The notes beneath the pieces are model-generated. The model was not told the DNA's origin. It was given only the letters and a program-made list of their open reading frames with translations, and searched no databases. A program made the position numbers and the translations under genes. From Rhizorhapis suberifaciens (GTDB taxonomy: Bacteria > Pseudomonadota > Alphaproteobacteria > Sphingomonadales > Sphingomonadaceae): a stretch of DNA of 64,000 nucleotides. The stretch spans positions 142,001 to 206,000 of the forward strand of contig NZ_JACHOV010000003.1 in the NCBI RefSeq assembly GCF_014200045.1, read 5' to 3'. This document shows, in pieces, positions 36,312-46,363 of the stretch (its first letter is position 1; each line of letters begins with the position of its first letter).

Positions 36312-38936
36312 TTAGAACTTGACGCCAAGCCGCGCATACCATTCGCGCGGCCTGTTATAGGTGCCGAACATGACTCCAGCAGCGATGTTCGACCCGCCAG
36401 ATGTCAGATAGCGGTCCTTGGTGAGATTCGTGCCGCCAACGGTGAGCGTCCAATGGCCGTTCGGTTCCTCATAGGTGACGCTGGCATTCACCATATCGGC
36501 CGACGGACGCTTCATGAGGAAAGTGCGCTGCGTGTCGTTCCACATGCTGCTGATATGGGTCCAATCGCCGAGGAAAACGAGCGACCCGCCATTGCCGAGC
36601 TTCGCTTCATAACGCGGGCTGATGTTGGTTTTCCAACTCGGGGTCTTGGGCAGCGTAGCGCCTTCGGAGATGCCTGCCTGGAACGGATTGGCGCCACTGA
36701 CAGCCAGAGCCCCCGCTGCAACGGATGAATATTCGGCATCCAAATGCCCGACCGAACCACTGATGGTGAGGCCATCCACGGGAGCTGCCACCATTTCCAA
36801 CTCAAAGCCCTTGATCCGCGCATCGCCCGCATTGTCGATGGTGGGCGAAGTGCCGATCTGGATGTTGAGCTGAATGCCCTTATAATCGGTGGTGAACACC
36901 GCGGCGTTCAATTGCAGCCTGCGGTCGATCAGCGTGGACTTGATACCTGCTTCCCAGGTGGTCGCCTTTTCCTCATCAAAGTCTGGCGCGACATTGCCCT
37001 GCGGATTGCTGAGACGCGTGGTCCAGCCGCCGGTCTTGTAACCCTTCGACCAGCTGGCATAGACCATCACATCGTCATTGGGATGAACCTGCACACCGAC
37101 CTTGGGCGAGAAGTTGCTGAACGTCTTGCGGTTGACGCCCGGCGTGTAAAGGCGAAGCGGGTTGGTAGGATCGGGGAAGCGGAGTGCTGTTTGGCAGCTT
37201 AAGGCAGGCACCAACGGGAATGGTGCGTCAGGCGTGACATTGCCGTTAGCGTCCGAGCAGCCGAATAGCTTGTAGTTTAAGCCGTTCAGGTCCTGCTGCC
37301 CCCCCTCGAACCATTTCTTTTCATGCGTGTAGCGGCCGCCGACAGTGATGCCGATGAGATCGATCGGGCGATAGTCGATCTGCCCGAAAAAGGCGTAATT
37401 CTCGGTCTTCAGATCATTGGGACCATCGACCTGCAGTAAACCCTCGGCAAAGGTGACATAGTCGTGGAGGTCTCCCGCTTCCTTGAAATAATAGGCGCCC
37501 AGCACATAGTTCAGCTTGCTGTCGAGCGCGTGGCCAAGCACCTGCAATTCCTGGCTAAACTGCCATTGGTTCATGGTGAAGCTCAGCTGCCCGAAGTTGA
37601 GCGGCGAACCGTCGGCGTCCACCCCGGCCTTCCAATGCAATTCGCGATAGCCGGTGATGGATTTCAAGGTCAGAGCATCGGACACGTCATATTGAAGCGT
37701 GCCTCCAAGGCCCCAAGTCTTCAGGTCCGAAAAGCTGTTGCCGGATGCATAGCTCTTGTCGACGTCATTAACCAGGAAACGGCTGTCCCAGGGGATACGG
37801 TCATTGGTCGGATCAGCATCGACATTGACGCTGGCAAGGCTACCGAGTTGGAGCGCCGGATTGAACTGCGTTCCGCGGACGCCGCAAAGCGCATTCGCAT
37901 TCCGGGCTGAAATTTCCGCCCCGGTAGCCCCGATGCAGAAATTATAGAGACCCGCAAAGAGGAATCCTCCGGCCGGTGGGCCAAAAACGGGAATGGATCC
38001 GTCATTAAACGCCGTCCCGGGGAACGGGTTTGTTGGCGCGAACGGCCCCGGCACGAATTCCGTCGTCCCCAGCAGCTTGTTCGCCGTAGTGCTCTTGTCC
38101 TTGGTGTAGTCACCGCTCAACACCAGACTCAAGGGGCCGCCATTATCCCATTTCAGCTTGCCGCGCATATTCCAGTTGTCGGTGACCCCTTCCCGCGCGG
38201 CGGAGTCCCTGCCGGCCTGGGAGAACGCCGTGAAAGGATCGGCATTGGCGGCGCGTGCGTCGTCAAAGACCAGCCGTTTCAGGAAACCCTTCCGGTTCTT
38301 TACGCCGAAGGTGACGGACGAACTCAGCGAATCGCTGATTGGCAGGTCGGCTGAACCCCGGACCTGAATCAAATCATAGCTGCCCGTGGTGACGTCGCCG
38401 GTGAAGCGGAATTCATCGCCCGGATCACGCGTGACGATAGAGATCGCGCCGCCGATAGTATTACGGCCGAACAGCGTGCCCTGCGGCCCTTTCAGCACCT
38501 CAATCCGTTCGACATCCAGCAGGTCCTGATTGGCGCCCACGGTACGCGCGAGATAGACGCCGTCGACATAAATGCCGACGCCCGGATCAATGTTGAACGC
38601 AAAATCGTCCGCGCCGATACCGCGGATGAACGCTGCCAGCACGGCAGGGGAGGCCGAAAATGGCGTGCCCGCATCAAGGCTGACATTGGGTGCGATATTC
38701 GAAAGCTGGCTTACATCTCCGACCGCGCGCTCCTGTAGCGCCGAAGCCGTGAATGTGGAAATCGCGATGGGAACGTCCTGGACATTTTCCGCGCGCTTTT
38801 GAGCAGTAACGACGATGGGCTGAATACCGCCGGCTTCGGTCGCATCAACACCGGCAGCGTCCTGCGCCATCGCCGACACCGGCAGACTGGCGATAGCAAT
38901 CGCCAGCATACTGGGTTTCAATTGAATGGATATCAT
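36312..38936 (-). CDS. TonB-dependent outer-membrane receptor
   Basis: 874 residues starting MISIQLKPSMLAIAIASLP with signal peptide cleaved near AMAQD. A TonB box-like segment (GGIQPIVVTAQKRAENVQD), the plug domain (QDVPIAISTFTASALQERAV, ERIEVLKGPQGTLFGRNTIGG) and a long barrel end in WYARLGVKF. The QKR-E-NVQDVPI plug is typical of the large sphingomonad receptor families for aromatics, siderophores or glycans; substrate unassigned. The AraC-type gene 126 bases upstream on the same strand probably controls it. An intrinsic terminator follows at 36264. Confidence 0.94.
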   Translation of the reverse strand: MISIQLKPSMLAIAIASLPVSAMAQDAAGVDATEAGGIQPIVVTAQKRAENVQDVPIAISTFTASALQERAVGDVSQLSNIAPNVSLDAGTPFSASPAVLAAFIRGIGADDFAFNIDPGVGIYVDGVYLARTVGANQDLLDVERIEVLKGPQGTLFGRNTIGGAISIVTRDPGDEFRFTGDVTTGSYDLIQVRGSADLPISDSLSSSVTFGVKNRKGFLKRLVFDDARAANADPFTAFSQAGRDSAAREGVTDNWNMRGKLKWDNGGPLSLVLSGDYTKDKSTTANKLLGTTEFVPGPFAPTNPFPGTAFNDGSIPVFGPPAGGFLFAGLYNFCIGATGAEISARNANALCGVRGTQFNPALQLGSLASVNVDADPTNDRIPWDSRFLVNDVDKSYASGNSFSDLKTWGLGGTLQYDVSDALTLKSITGYRELHWKAGVDADGSPLNFGQLSFTMNQWQFSQELQVLGHALDSKLNYVLGAYYFKEAGDLHDYVTFAEGLLQVDGPNDLKTENYAFFGQIDYRPIDLIGITVGGRYTHEKKWFEGGQQDLNGLNYKLFGCSDANGNVTPDAPFPLVPALSCQTALRFPDPTNPLRLYTPGVNRKTFSNFSPKVGVQVHPNDDVMVYASWSKGYKTGGWTTRLSNPQGNVAPDFDEEKATTWEAGIKSTLIDRRLQLNAAVFTTDYKGIQLNIQIGTSPTIDNAGDARIKGFELEMVAAPVDGLTISGSVGHLDAEYSSVAAGALAVSGANPFQAGISEGATLPKTPSWKTNISPRYEAKLGNGGSLVFLGDWTHISSMWNDTQRTFLMKRPSADMVNASVTYEEPNGHWTLTVGGTNLTKDRYLTSGGSNIAAGVMFGTYNRPREWYARLGVKF

Positions 38937-39062
38937 GAAATCTCCCCGTTTAATCCTTGTGCGTATTACCGTCCTTTGTTCCAAGATTAACGGACAATCG
39001 GCGTCCATTCTTGGACGCCCATGCCAGCGAAAACCGGACAATCGCGCATAGGGGAGCGAAGG

Positions 39063-40004
39063 TTAATTTCGTCTGCTGGCGCGGAAAGATGTTGGAGTAA
39101 CCCCGAAACGGCTTTTGAACCGGCGGGTGAAATAAGCCGAATCGTTAAAGCCAAGATCAAAGGCGAGATCGGTAATCGAACCGCAATCCATGGCGGACGA
39201 CAAAATTTCGGCAGCGCGGTTGAGACGGCGCGTCAGGACGAACTCGGTCGGTGTGGTGGCCATGGCCGCAAATACATTCTGAACGGTTCGGGGAGACAGC
39301 GACATCGAACGCGCAATGGTTGACGTACTCATTTCAGGGTCGGTCAGATGCCGCTCGACAAAGCTGGTGACCGCAGCGGCCACATCCGGCGAACCGGCGT
39401 CGGCATTCGGCTTTCGCGCGGTCAGGGACAGGCCCAGGAGTTGCCAGACGATTTCGGCCAGGGCCTGCGCTTCTTCCTCGCACGGCTCGCTTTGCCAGCA
39501 GTGGCGATGAAGGAGCGCCAGAAAATTCCGCAACAAAGCGCTGCCCAGCGCGCCAGTGGACACCGTATGGCCGATCGTCGATTCCCAATCGGGGTATATT
39601 TCCGTCAGCCGGCTTTCCGGCATATCGAGGACGATCGCCTGGTTACGGTCAGAAATCTGCAGTTCATAAGGTTCATGGGGGATGCAGAGCGCCAAGTCCC
39701 CAGCATTCAGGTTTGCATCCCGATACCGCTGCGAACTTAAGCTATAGCCGATATTCTGGATATGGGCGATCACCCTGCCCGACCGATCCGGGGGCAATGA
39801 TCGGGAATGCCAGCGCGAAATCCGGGCCTTTGGCGAGTCGGCAATGGCAAAGTTGATATCGCCTAGCGTGCATTGCTTCCAGGAAGCATCGATGTCGGTG
39901 TCGCTGTCGACGACCATGCCGGTGAAAATGCCGCCAATCAGATGATTCCAATATTCCAGTCGTTCTCCGCGGCCAGCGACTCTGGTTGAATATTGCTCAA
40001 ACAT
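39063..40004 (-). CDS. AraC-family transcriptional regulator
   Basis: 313 residues with an N-terminal cupin-like AraC_binding_2 domain (about 10-180) and a C-terminal double HTH (SFVERHLTDPEMSTSTIARS, LSPRTVQNVFA, ITDLAFDLGFNDSAYFTRRF). This class often responds to aromatic compounds. It is immediately upstream of, and co-oriented with, the TonB receptor gene, so the receptor is its likely target. Confidence 0.92.
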   Translation of the reverse strand: MFEQYSTRVAGRGERLEYWNHLIGGIFTGMVVDSDTDIDASWKQCTLGDINFAIADSPKARISRWHSRSLPPDRSGRVIAHIQNIGYSLSSQRYRDANLNAGDLALCIPHEPYELQISDRNQAIVLDMPESRLTEIYPDWESTIGHTVSTGALGSALLRNFLALLHRHCWQSEPCEEEAQALAEIVWQLLGLSLTARKPNADAGSPDVAAAVTSFVERHLTDPEMSTSTIARSMSLSPRTVQNVFAAMATTPTEFVLTRRLNRAAEILSSAMDCGSITDLAFDLGFNDSAYFTRRFKSRFGVTPTSFRASRRN

Positions 40005-40095
40005 TCATCCCCCCTTCTGATTTTCGTGCTTTAAATAATAATGTCACATAACAAATTTTGTCCAGAGCCCCCGCCCCAAACTGAGCAAATCCCTG

Positions 40096-40488
40096 TTATT
40101 CGCGATGAGCATGCGGCTTGGCATGACCGTGCGTCCGCAAATAACGTTCGTCCAAGTCAAGAATCACAGTCTCTGCCTTATCTCCTCCGGTGATTCTCAG
40201 AAGCTCGTCGATCTTTGCTTCTAATCGGTCATCATTTTCTTTCGATGACGGAGAACCGACATAGAGAAAATAAGCCAAGCCTACGACCTGCCAAAGCAAC
40301 TGAAGAAATTCCGACTGCCAGTTCTCCAACGTATCCCGTCCCATCTCAATCAAATATTGGTTGAATTGCGGCGCCTGGCTGTGCTCCCTCGCTTCGTCGA
40401 CAAAGGCATACCAGCCAAAAAGCCAGTGGCCCAAGAGCGAAATCAGGAAGAAGGCTATGGTGATCCAAGCATAAGCATAGCGTCTCAT
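40096..40488 (-). CDS. Small membrane protein, DUF6766-like
   Basis: 130 residues starting MRRYAYAWITIAFFLISLLGH with two hydrophobic helices (N-terminal, and LLWQVVGLAYFLYVG near 75-95). Between them is the conserved-looking FVDEAREHSQAPQFNQYLIE and ENWQSEFLQ. The C-terminus is charged and His-rich (THGHAKPHAHRE), possibly metal-binding. Such proteins are widespread in alphaproteobacteria without known function. The frame runs upstream to 40584 but ATG 40488 begins the conserved part. Confidence 0.7.
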   Translation of the reverse strand: MRRYAYAWITIAFFLISLLGHWLFGWYAFVDEAREHSQAPQFNQYLIEMGRDTLENWQSEFLQLLWQVVGLAYFLYVGSPSSKENDDRLEAKIDELLRITGGDKAETVILDLDERYLRTHGHAKPHAHRE

Positions 40489-40819
40489 GTACAGTACTCC
40501 GATGCTTCTACTTCGAACAACCCGCGCAATGCGCCGAAGGTTCCGGCTGAGTAACGGAGTCCAACTTTTGACGCAGGTCGCCACACAGCGAGATTGACAT
40601 TCCTGCGGGTTCGTTTTAATTCCTGTTGCATCGCAGCAACGACGCTGCGACCATCATGAAATTAACGGCCGCCGGAACCTGCGGCATTCTCAATCGACAG
40701 CAACGGCGCTGTCGGGGGCCTTCGGCCTCCTTCTTCAGCCATGTTGTCGGGAGTGAATGTACGTGCGGAAGCTGGCCTTCCAGTTTGAATATCCTTCGAA
40801 GCAGGGGCTGCCGCCTCTG
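40489..40819. other. Intergenic region, no gene seen
   Basis: About 330 bases between the small membrane protein and the kinase/phosphatase gene, which are on the same strand. I see only a weak GGCC-TTC-GGCC hairpin near 40718-40728; no ORF with a ribosome site stands out. Confidence 0.55.
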
Positions 40820-42511
40820 TCAGCGGCTGACCAGCGCAATCATCAGCATGACAAACAGAAGCAACGAGAAAGCTTGCCAGAAACGCAGCGGATTACGCTC
40901 GTAAAGCGAACGAGGCTTCGGCGTGCCGATGGCGCGGGTGCCTCCGTCCTCCAGTGCCACCAGCAGTTCCATCACATCGCCGAATCGCTCTTGCGGATCG
41001 ACCGCAATGGCCCGCAAAAGCGCCGCTTCGAGCCAAGCGGGCATGTCCGGGCGATGCCGCGAAGGGGGAACCGGCTTGCCGAATTTGGGGCGGCTGAAAG
41101 GCTCCACCTCGCCATAGGGATAGCGGCCGGTGAACATGCGATAGAGCGTGACGCCCAGTGCGAACTGGTCGGTCGCCTCGCTTCCCAGCTCTCCATCGTA
41201 AAGTTCGGGCGCCATATAGCTCGGGGTGCCGGGAATCTCGCGGGCGACAAATTCCTCCAACTTGGGAAGGCGGGCAACGCCAAGGTCGATCAGCCGCAGT
41301 CCTTCGTCCTCGGTCAGAATGACATTTTCCGGTTTGATGTCGCGGTGAACGATATTGAGTCGATGAAGAGCAGCGACACCCCGCGTCAGCCGCGCTGCGA
41401 TACTGACTCCGGCGGCGATGGTCAGTGGATGGCTGAGGCGACGTTCCAGCGTTTCGCCGGCATAAAAGGGCATGGCGACATACAGGCGACTTTGCCGTTC
41501 GCGAGGTACATCGATAACTTCCGCGACGAACGGGCTATGGACACGCGCACCGACGATTGCCTCGCGAGTGAAGGCAAGGCGAGCGCCCCTTTCGGAAAGA
41601 ACAGCCGGTTTTGGAAATTTCAGGACCAGTTCGGATCCTTCCCGACCGTCGCGGGCAAGGAAAAGTCGAGCATAGCGGCCTTCGCCCAGCAGGCTTTCCA
41701 GGCGGTAACCATCGACGCTTTCGCCAATGTGCGGAGGAGGCGGAATCGGCAGGCCCTCTGCCACCGAACTGATCGTCACTTGGTCCGGGGCGGGCAACGA
41801 CACAATGTCGATCAGCACGGCTGTCGCATTGTCCTGGCTTCCCGCCGCCAGCGCTGCCTGGACAATGGCGTCGGCATCCGCTTCGGCGGAACCGCGTCGT
41901 TCCAGAAGCGCGGCAAGCGCCTTGTCGCTGAGGCTGCCGTGAATGCCATCGCTGGTGATCAGAATACGATCATGTTCGGCCAGCGGCTGGCTGCGTTCGT
42001 CGAGGCGAAGATGCGGTTCGATCCCTATGGCTCGAAACAGCACATGGCGCAGGTCGGGCTGCGGCAGGACATGGTCATCGGTCAGAAGCGTGAGCGTTCC
42101 GTCCCGGTAATGCCAGGCGCGACTATCCCCCGCATGCAGGATATGAGCTCGCCGCCCGCGAAGGATAACGGCGGTGAATGTCGTGGCCGCTCCCTGCAGG
42201 CGCGGATCCGTCTGACCCTGGGCGTTAAGCCAGCGGTTGAAACCGTCAATGACTCGACAGGCAGCCTTGGTGACGCCGATCGTGTCGGGCTGGCAATAAT
42301 AGCCGTCGATGAGCGATCGGACCGCAAGTTCCGACGCGACGCGTCCGCCTTTCGCCCCGCCAACGCCATCCGCCACGGCGGCAACAATGCCGTGATTCAC
42401 CCGCTCAAGCGGCGTTCCAAGATAGACGGCGGCGAAGTCCTGATTGTCGGGGCGTTTGCCCCGTTCGCTAACTATTCCCGTCGCAATTGTCAGGCTTCCG
42501 CTCGGAACCAT
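40820..42511 (-). CDS. PP2C phosphatase - Ser/Thr kinase fusion, membrane anchored
   Basis: About 563 residues. N-terminal PP2C domain (about 10-235) with RGKRPDNQDF, ADGVGGAKGG, HAGDSRAW and GSQDNATAV metal motifs; protein kinase domain (about 265-520) with LLGEGRYARLFLA, HRDIKPENV, DLGVARL and APE as SYMAPELYDG; one C-terminal helix (FWQAFSLLLFVMLMIALVS). Kinases of this bifunctional type sit next to nas genes in pseudomonads, and here it diverges from narK-nirBD. It may adjust nitrate/nitrite transport or reduction by phosphorylation. ATG 42511 is preferred to the open frame at 42574. Confidence 0.92.
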   Translation of the reverse strand: MVPSGSLTIATGIVSERGKRPDNQDFAAVYLGTPLERVNHGIVAAVADGVGGAKGGRVASELAVRSLIDGYYCQPDTIGVTKAACRVIDGFNRWLNAQGQTDPRLQGAATTFTAVILRGRRAHILHAGDSRAWHYRDGTLTLLTDDHVLPQPDLRHVLFRAIGIEPHLRLDERSQPLAEHDRILITSDGIHGSLSDKALAALLERRGSAEADADAIVQAALAAGSQDNATAVLIDIVSLPAPDQVTISSVAEGLPIPPPPHIGESVDGYRLESLLGEGRYARLFLARDGREGSELVLKFPKPAVLSERGARLAFTREAIVGARVHSPFVAEVIDVPRERQSRLYVAMPFYAGETLERRLSHPLTIAAGVSIAARLTRGVAALHRLNIVHRDIKPENVILTEDEGLRLIDLGVARLPKLEEFVAREIPGTPSYMAPELYDGELGSEATDQFALGVTLYRMFTGRYPYGEVEPFSRPKFGKPVPPSRHRPDMPAWLEAALLRAIAVDPQERFGDVMELLVALEDGGTRAIGTPKPRSLYERNPLRFWQAFSLLLFVMLMIALVSR

Positions 42512-42636
42512 TTGAATCCTACCCTTTCCCCAAGCGCTGAAACAGGCGCCTCGCACATGCGCGCGAGGGGACACAAACTTGCCTTAGCCCGTCAACCCCT
42601 GGCTAGATACATCGCCAGCAACCCCATGGAAAAAGC

Positions 42637-43848
42637 ATGAAGAGCAACAGTTTCTGGGAAGCCGGTCACCGGCCCACCCTTATCGCCGCATTCCTTTATT
42701 TCGACTTGGCCTTCATGGTTTGGGTTCTGCTTGGCCCTCTCGCACCGGACATTGCCAAGGAGCTTGGTTTGGGACCTGCCCAAAAAGGTCTGATGGTGGC
42801 GGTGCCGACACTGGCAGGAGCGATCCTGCGGCTGGTCAATGGCCTGCTCGTCGATCGTATCGGGCCCAAAATGACGGGCGCGATTGGACAGGTGATCGTG
42901 ATGGTGGGCCTGTTCATTGCATGGTTCATGGGCGTCGATACTTTCACAGGAACCCTGGCTCTTGGCGTTATCCTTGGCTTTGCGGGGGCGAGCTTCGCGG
43001 TCGCCTTGCCGCTGGCGTCGCGCTGGTATCCGCCACAGCATCAAGGCAAGGCGATGGGCATTGCCGGCATGGGCAACTCCGGCACCGTTCTGGCCGCCCT
43101 TTTCGCGCCCGGCTTGGCCAAACTCTTCGGCTGGAACGCGGTTCTGGGTCTTGCCTGCATCCCGCTGGCTATCGTTTTCGCCATCTACATGGTCTTTGCC
43201 AAGGATTCGCCAGACCAGCCGCCCGCCAAGCCCCTGAACGCTTATCTCGATCCGCTGAAGGATGTGGATGCCTGGTGGTTCATGCTTTTCTATGGCGTTA
43301 CCTTTGGCGGCTTCTCCGGCCTCACTGCTTCGCTCAGCATCTATTTCACCGATCAGTTCCACGTGTCGACCATCGTTGCTGGCTATTTCACAGCCGGTTG
43401 CGTGTTCGCAGGATCGCTGGTCCGTCCGATGGGTGGCGCGTTCGCTGATCGTTTCGGTGGCATCAAGACGCTTACGCTGGTTTATACGGTAGCGGCGGCC
43501 GCGATGGTTGCGATCAGCACTGGCCCATCGACCATCCCGCTTGCCCTGTCCCTTTTCGTTCTCGCCATGCTGGCGTTGGGCGTGGGCAATGGCGCGGTGT
43601 TCCAACTGGTGCCGCAGCGTTTCCGAAACGAAATTGGCGTTATGACCGGCCTTGTAGGCTTCGCTGGCGGTGTTGGCGGCTTCTATCTCGCCTCTTCGCT
43701 TGGTTTTGCCAAGCAGCTGACCGGCAGCCCGCAGCTTGGCTTCTTGATCTTCGCCGGATTGGCGCTCATTGCGCTGCTCGGCCTCACCTCGGTCAAGACG
43801 CGCTGGCGGACGACCTGGGGCGCCGCGATCCAGAACGTACGCATTTGA
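42637..43848 (+). CDS. narK: Nitrate/nitrite transporter, NNP family MFS
   Basis: 403 residues with about twelve membrane helices. The two NNP signature regions are visible as GFAGASFAVALPLASRWYPP and GVGNGAVFQLVPQRF, with Arg in RLVNGLLVDRIGPK. Located 34 bases before nirB and followed by nirD, it most likely imports nitrate or nitrite for assimilation. It diverges from the kinase/phosphatase gene across a 125-base intergenic region. Confidence 0.94.
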   Translation: MKSNSFWEAGHRPTLIAAFLYFDLAFMVWVLLGPLAPDIAKELGLGPAQKGLMVAVPTLAGAILRLVNGLLVDRIGPKMTGAIGQVIVMVGLFIAWFMGVDTFTGTLALGVILGFAGASFAVALPLASRWYPPQHQGKAMGIAGMGNSGTVLAALFAPGLAKLFGWNAVLGLACIPLAIVFAIYMVFAKDSPDQPPAKPLNAYLDPLKDVDAWWFMLFYGVTFGGFSGLTASLSIYFTDQFHVSTIVAGYFTAGCVFAGSLVRPMGGAFADRFGGIKTLTLVYTVAAAAMVAISTGPSTIPLALSLFVLAMLALGVGNGAVFQLVPQRFRNEIGVMTGLVGFAGGVGGFYLASSLGFAKQLTGSPQLGFLIFAGLALIALLGLTSVKTRWRTTWGAAIQNVRI

Positions 43849-43882
43849 TATTCGGACTACAGGGATTTTAAGGAAGACCGAC

Positions 43883-46360
43883 ATGAGCATAATCGCCCGC
43901 GAACATCTTGTGGTTATCGGCAACGGCATGGCCGGATGCCGGGCCGTCGAGGAGATCCTCGCCCGCGATCCCAACCGCTATCGCATCACCATTTTCGGTG
44001 CGGAGCCAAGGGTCAATTACAACCGGATCATGCTCTCGCCGGTACTGGCCGGAGAGAAGAGCTTTGAAGAGATCATCATCAATGATGAGGCCTGGTATAG
44101 CAGCAACGGGATTGAACTGATTTCAGGCGATCCGGTTACGGCTATCGACAAGGGCAAAAAGCTCGCCATCGCGCGCTCGGGCAAGGCCGTCGAATATGAC
44201 AAGCTACTGATCGCGACGGGCTCCGATCCCTTCATCATTCCGGTTCCGGGCAAGGACTTGCCGGGCGTCGTGACCTTCCGGGATCTTGACGATGTCGACA
44301 AGATGCTCGCGGCGGCCAACCAGGGCGGCAATGCAGTGGTCATCGGCGGTGGCCTTTTGGGACTGGAAGCGGCGCATGGCCTGTCGCTCAGAGGTATGAA
44401 AGTCACCGTCATCCACTTGATGCCGACCCTGATGGAACGGCAATTGGATGAAGCGGCTGGATGGCTGCTGAAGCATGAACTCGAATCGCGTGGGCAGGAT
44501 ATCCTGACGCAGGCCGACACCCAGGAAATTTACGGCAATGGCAAGGTCGAGGGCGTCCGGTTGAAAGACGGCCGGGAAATCCCAGCGGATATCGTCGTGA
44601 TGGCTGTTGGCATTCGGCCCAGCACCACGCTTGCCAAGGAAGCGGGCGTGGCCGTTGGACGTGGCATTCATGTCGACGACCACATGGTCACCTCCGACGC
44701 GGACATATTGGCGGTGGGCGAATGCGTGGAGCATCGTGGGGCTTGCTATGGCCTGGTGGCCCCCCTGTGGGAAATGTGCCGGTCACTTGCTGATGGTCTG
44801 GTCGCATCGCCCAGCGGCTATGAAGGCTCGGTCACGTCCACCAAACTCAAGGTGTCGGGCATCGACGTCTTTTCAGCCGGAGACTTTTCAGGCGGCGAGG
44901 GGTGCGAGGACATCGTCCTGCGCGACGCTTCTCGCGGCGTGTACAAGCGCGTCGTCGTCAAGGAGGACAAGATCGTCGGCGCTGTGCTCTATGGCGACAC
45001 TGCGGACGGCAATTGGTATTTCGATCTTTTGAAGCGTCAGGAGGATATTTCCGAGGTTCGCGACGCGCTTATTTTCGGCCAAGCCTTCGCCTCTGGAGGG
45101 GGCGCGTCCGCAAACCCTAATGCCGCCGTTGCCGCCCTTTCCGCCGACGCGGAAATTTGCGGCTGCAACGGCGTTTCCAAGGGCACGGTGGTCGCGGCGA
45201 TCGAAAACGGATCCTGCACGCTCGATGCGATCCGTGCCTGCACCAAGGCGTCGGCAAGCTGCGGATCCTGCACGGGCTTGGTCGAAGGCCTGCTGGCCAT
45301 CACCATGGGTGACGACTATGCCGGCGAACGCGCCGAAAAGACCGTCTGCAAATGCACCAGCTTCACCCATGAGGATGTCCGCCGCCTGATCAAGGAAAAG
45401 GAACTGAAGGACATTCCGGAGGTGATGCAGGCGTTGCACTGGTCCACCCCCGATGGCTGCTCCTCCTGCCGCCCGGCGCTCAACTACTATCTGCTATGCG
45501 CCTGGCCGGAAAGCCATGAGGAAGATCCTCAGAGCCGTTTCGTCAACGAACGGATGCACGCCAACATCCAGAAGGATGGCACCTATTCGGTCGTCCCCCG
45601 CATGTGGGGCGGCGTCACCACTCCGCAGGAATTGCGTGCGATTGCCGACGCGGCCGAAAAATACAACGCCCGCATGGTGAAGGTCACCGGCGGCCAGCGG
45701 CTGGACCTGTTCGGTATCAAGAAGGAGGACCTGCCTTCTATCTGGGCCGACCTCAATGCCGCCGGCATGGTATCCGGCCATGCCTATGGCAAGGCGTTGC
45801 GCACGGTGAAGACTTGTGTCGGATCCGAATGGTGTCGCTTCGGCACTCAGGATTCGACGGGTCTCGGCGTGAAGGCGGAGAAGATGACCTGGGGCAGCTG
45901 GATGCCTCACAAGTTCAAGATCGCCGTGTCTGGTTGCCCCCGCAATTGCGCCGAAGCAACGATCAAGGACTTTGGCGTGATCTGCGTCGACAGCGGATAT
46001 GAGCTGCATATCGGTGGCAATGGCGGTATCCATTTGCGCGGCACCGACTTGCTCTGCAAGGTAGAAACCGAACAGCAAGCGCTCGATTATTGTGCGGCGT
46101 TTATCCAGCTCTATCGTGAGGAAGCCCGCTATCTGGACCGGACCGCTCCATGGGTGGAGCGGGTCGGCCTCGATTATGTGAAGAAAAGGATCGTCGAGGA
46201 TGAAGTCGGCCGAGAAGCACTGGCGGCCCGCTTCCACTACGCTCAAAGCTTCTTGCAGAAGGACCCTTGGGCAGAGCGGGCAAGCGGCGCAGAAAAGGAA
46301 CTGCACCAGCATATCGCCGAGATCCGGCCGTTCGCGGTGGCCATCGCGGGAGGTCGCTGA
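43883..46360 (+). CDS. nirB: Assimilatory nitrite reductase [NAD(P)H] large subunit
   Basis: 825 residues. An N-terminal FAD/NAD domain (VVIGNGMAGCRAVEEIL, VVIGGGLLGLEAAHGLSLRG) is followed by two BFD-type [2Fe-2S] domains (CGCNGVSKGTVVAAI; CKCTSFTHEDV), and a C-terminal siroheme/[4Fe-4S] reductase with VGSEWCRFGTQDST and SGCPRNCAEATIKDFGVI. It reduces nitrite to ammonium with six electrons. ATG 43883 has AAGGAAG upstream; the open frame from 43769 overlaps narK. nirD follows by 3 bases. Confidence 0.96.
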   Translation: MSIIAREHLVVIGNGMAGCRAVEEILARDPNRYRITIFGAEPRVNYNRIMLSPVLAGEKSFEEIIINDEAWYSSNGIELISGDPVTAIDKGKKLAIARSGKAVEYDKLLIATGSDPFIIPVPGKDLPGVVTFRDLDDVDKMLAAANQGGNAVVIGGGLLGLEAAHGLSLRGMKVTVIHLMPTLMERQLDEAAGWLLKHELESRGQDILTQADTQEIYGNGKVEGVRLKDGREIPADIVVMAVGIRPSTTLAKEAGVAVGRGIHVDDHMVTSDADILAVGECVEHRGACYGLVAPLWEMCRSLADGLVASPSGYEGSVTSTKLKVSGIDVFSAGDFSGGEGCEDIVLRDASRGVYKRVVVKEDKIVGAVLYGDTADGNWYFDLLKRQEDISEVRDALIFGQAFASGGGASANPNAAVAALSADAEICGCNGVSKGTVVAAIENGSCTLDAIRACTKASASCGSCTGLVEGLLAITMGDDYAGERAEKTVCKCTSFTHEDVRRLIKEKELKDIPEVMQALHWSTPDGCSSCRPALNYYLLCAWPESHEEDPQSRFVNERMHANIQKDGTYSVVPRMWGGVTTPQELRAIADAAEKYNARMVKVTGGQRLDLFGIKKEDLPSIWADLNAAGMVSGHAYGKALRTVKTCVGSEWCRFGTQDSTGLGVKAEKMTWGSWMPHKFKIAVSGCPRNCAEATIKDFGVICVDSGYELHIGGNGGIHLRGTDLLCKVETEQQALDYCAAFIQLYREEARYLDRTAPWVERVGLDYVKKRIVEDEVGREALAARFHYAQSFLQKDPWAERASGAEKELHQHIAEIRPFAVAIAGGR

Positions 46361-46363
46361 ACC

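Noticed and set aside
40757-42640. Plus-strand open frame of 627 codons
   Set aside because: It is antisense to the clearly recognisable PP2C-kinase gene and has atypical composition; long shadow frames are common at this GC content.
42592-43974. Minus-strand open frame of 460 codons
   Set aside because: It is antisense to narK and the nirB start; the product is highly charged and low in complexity.
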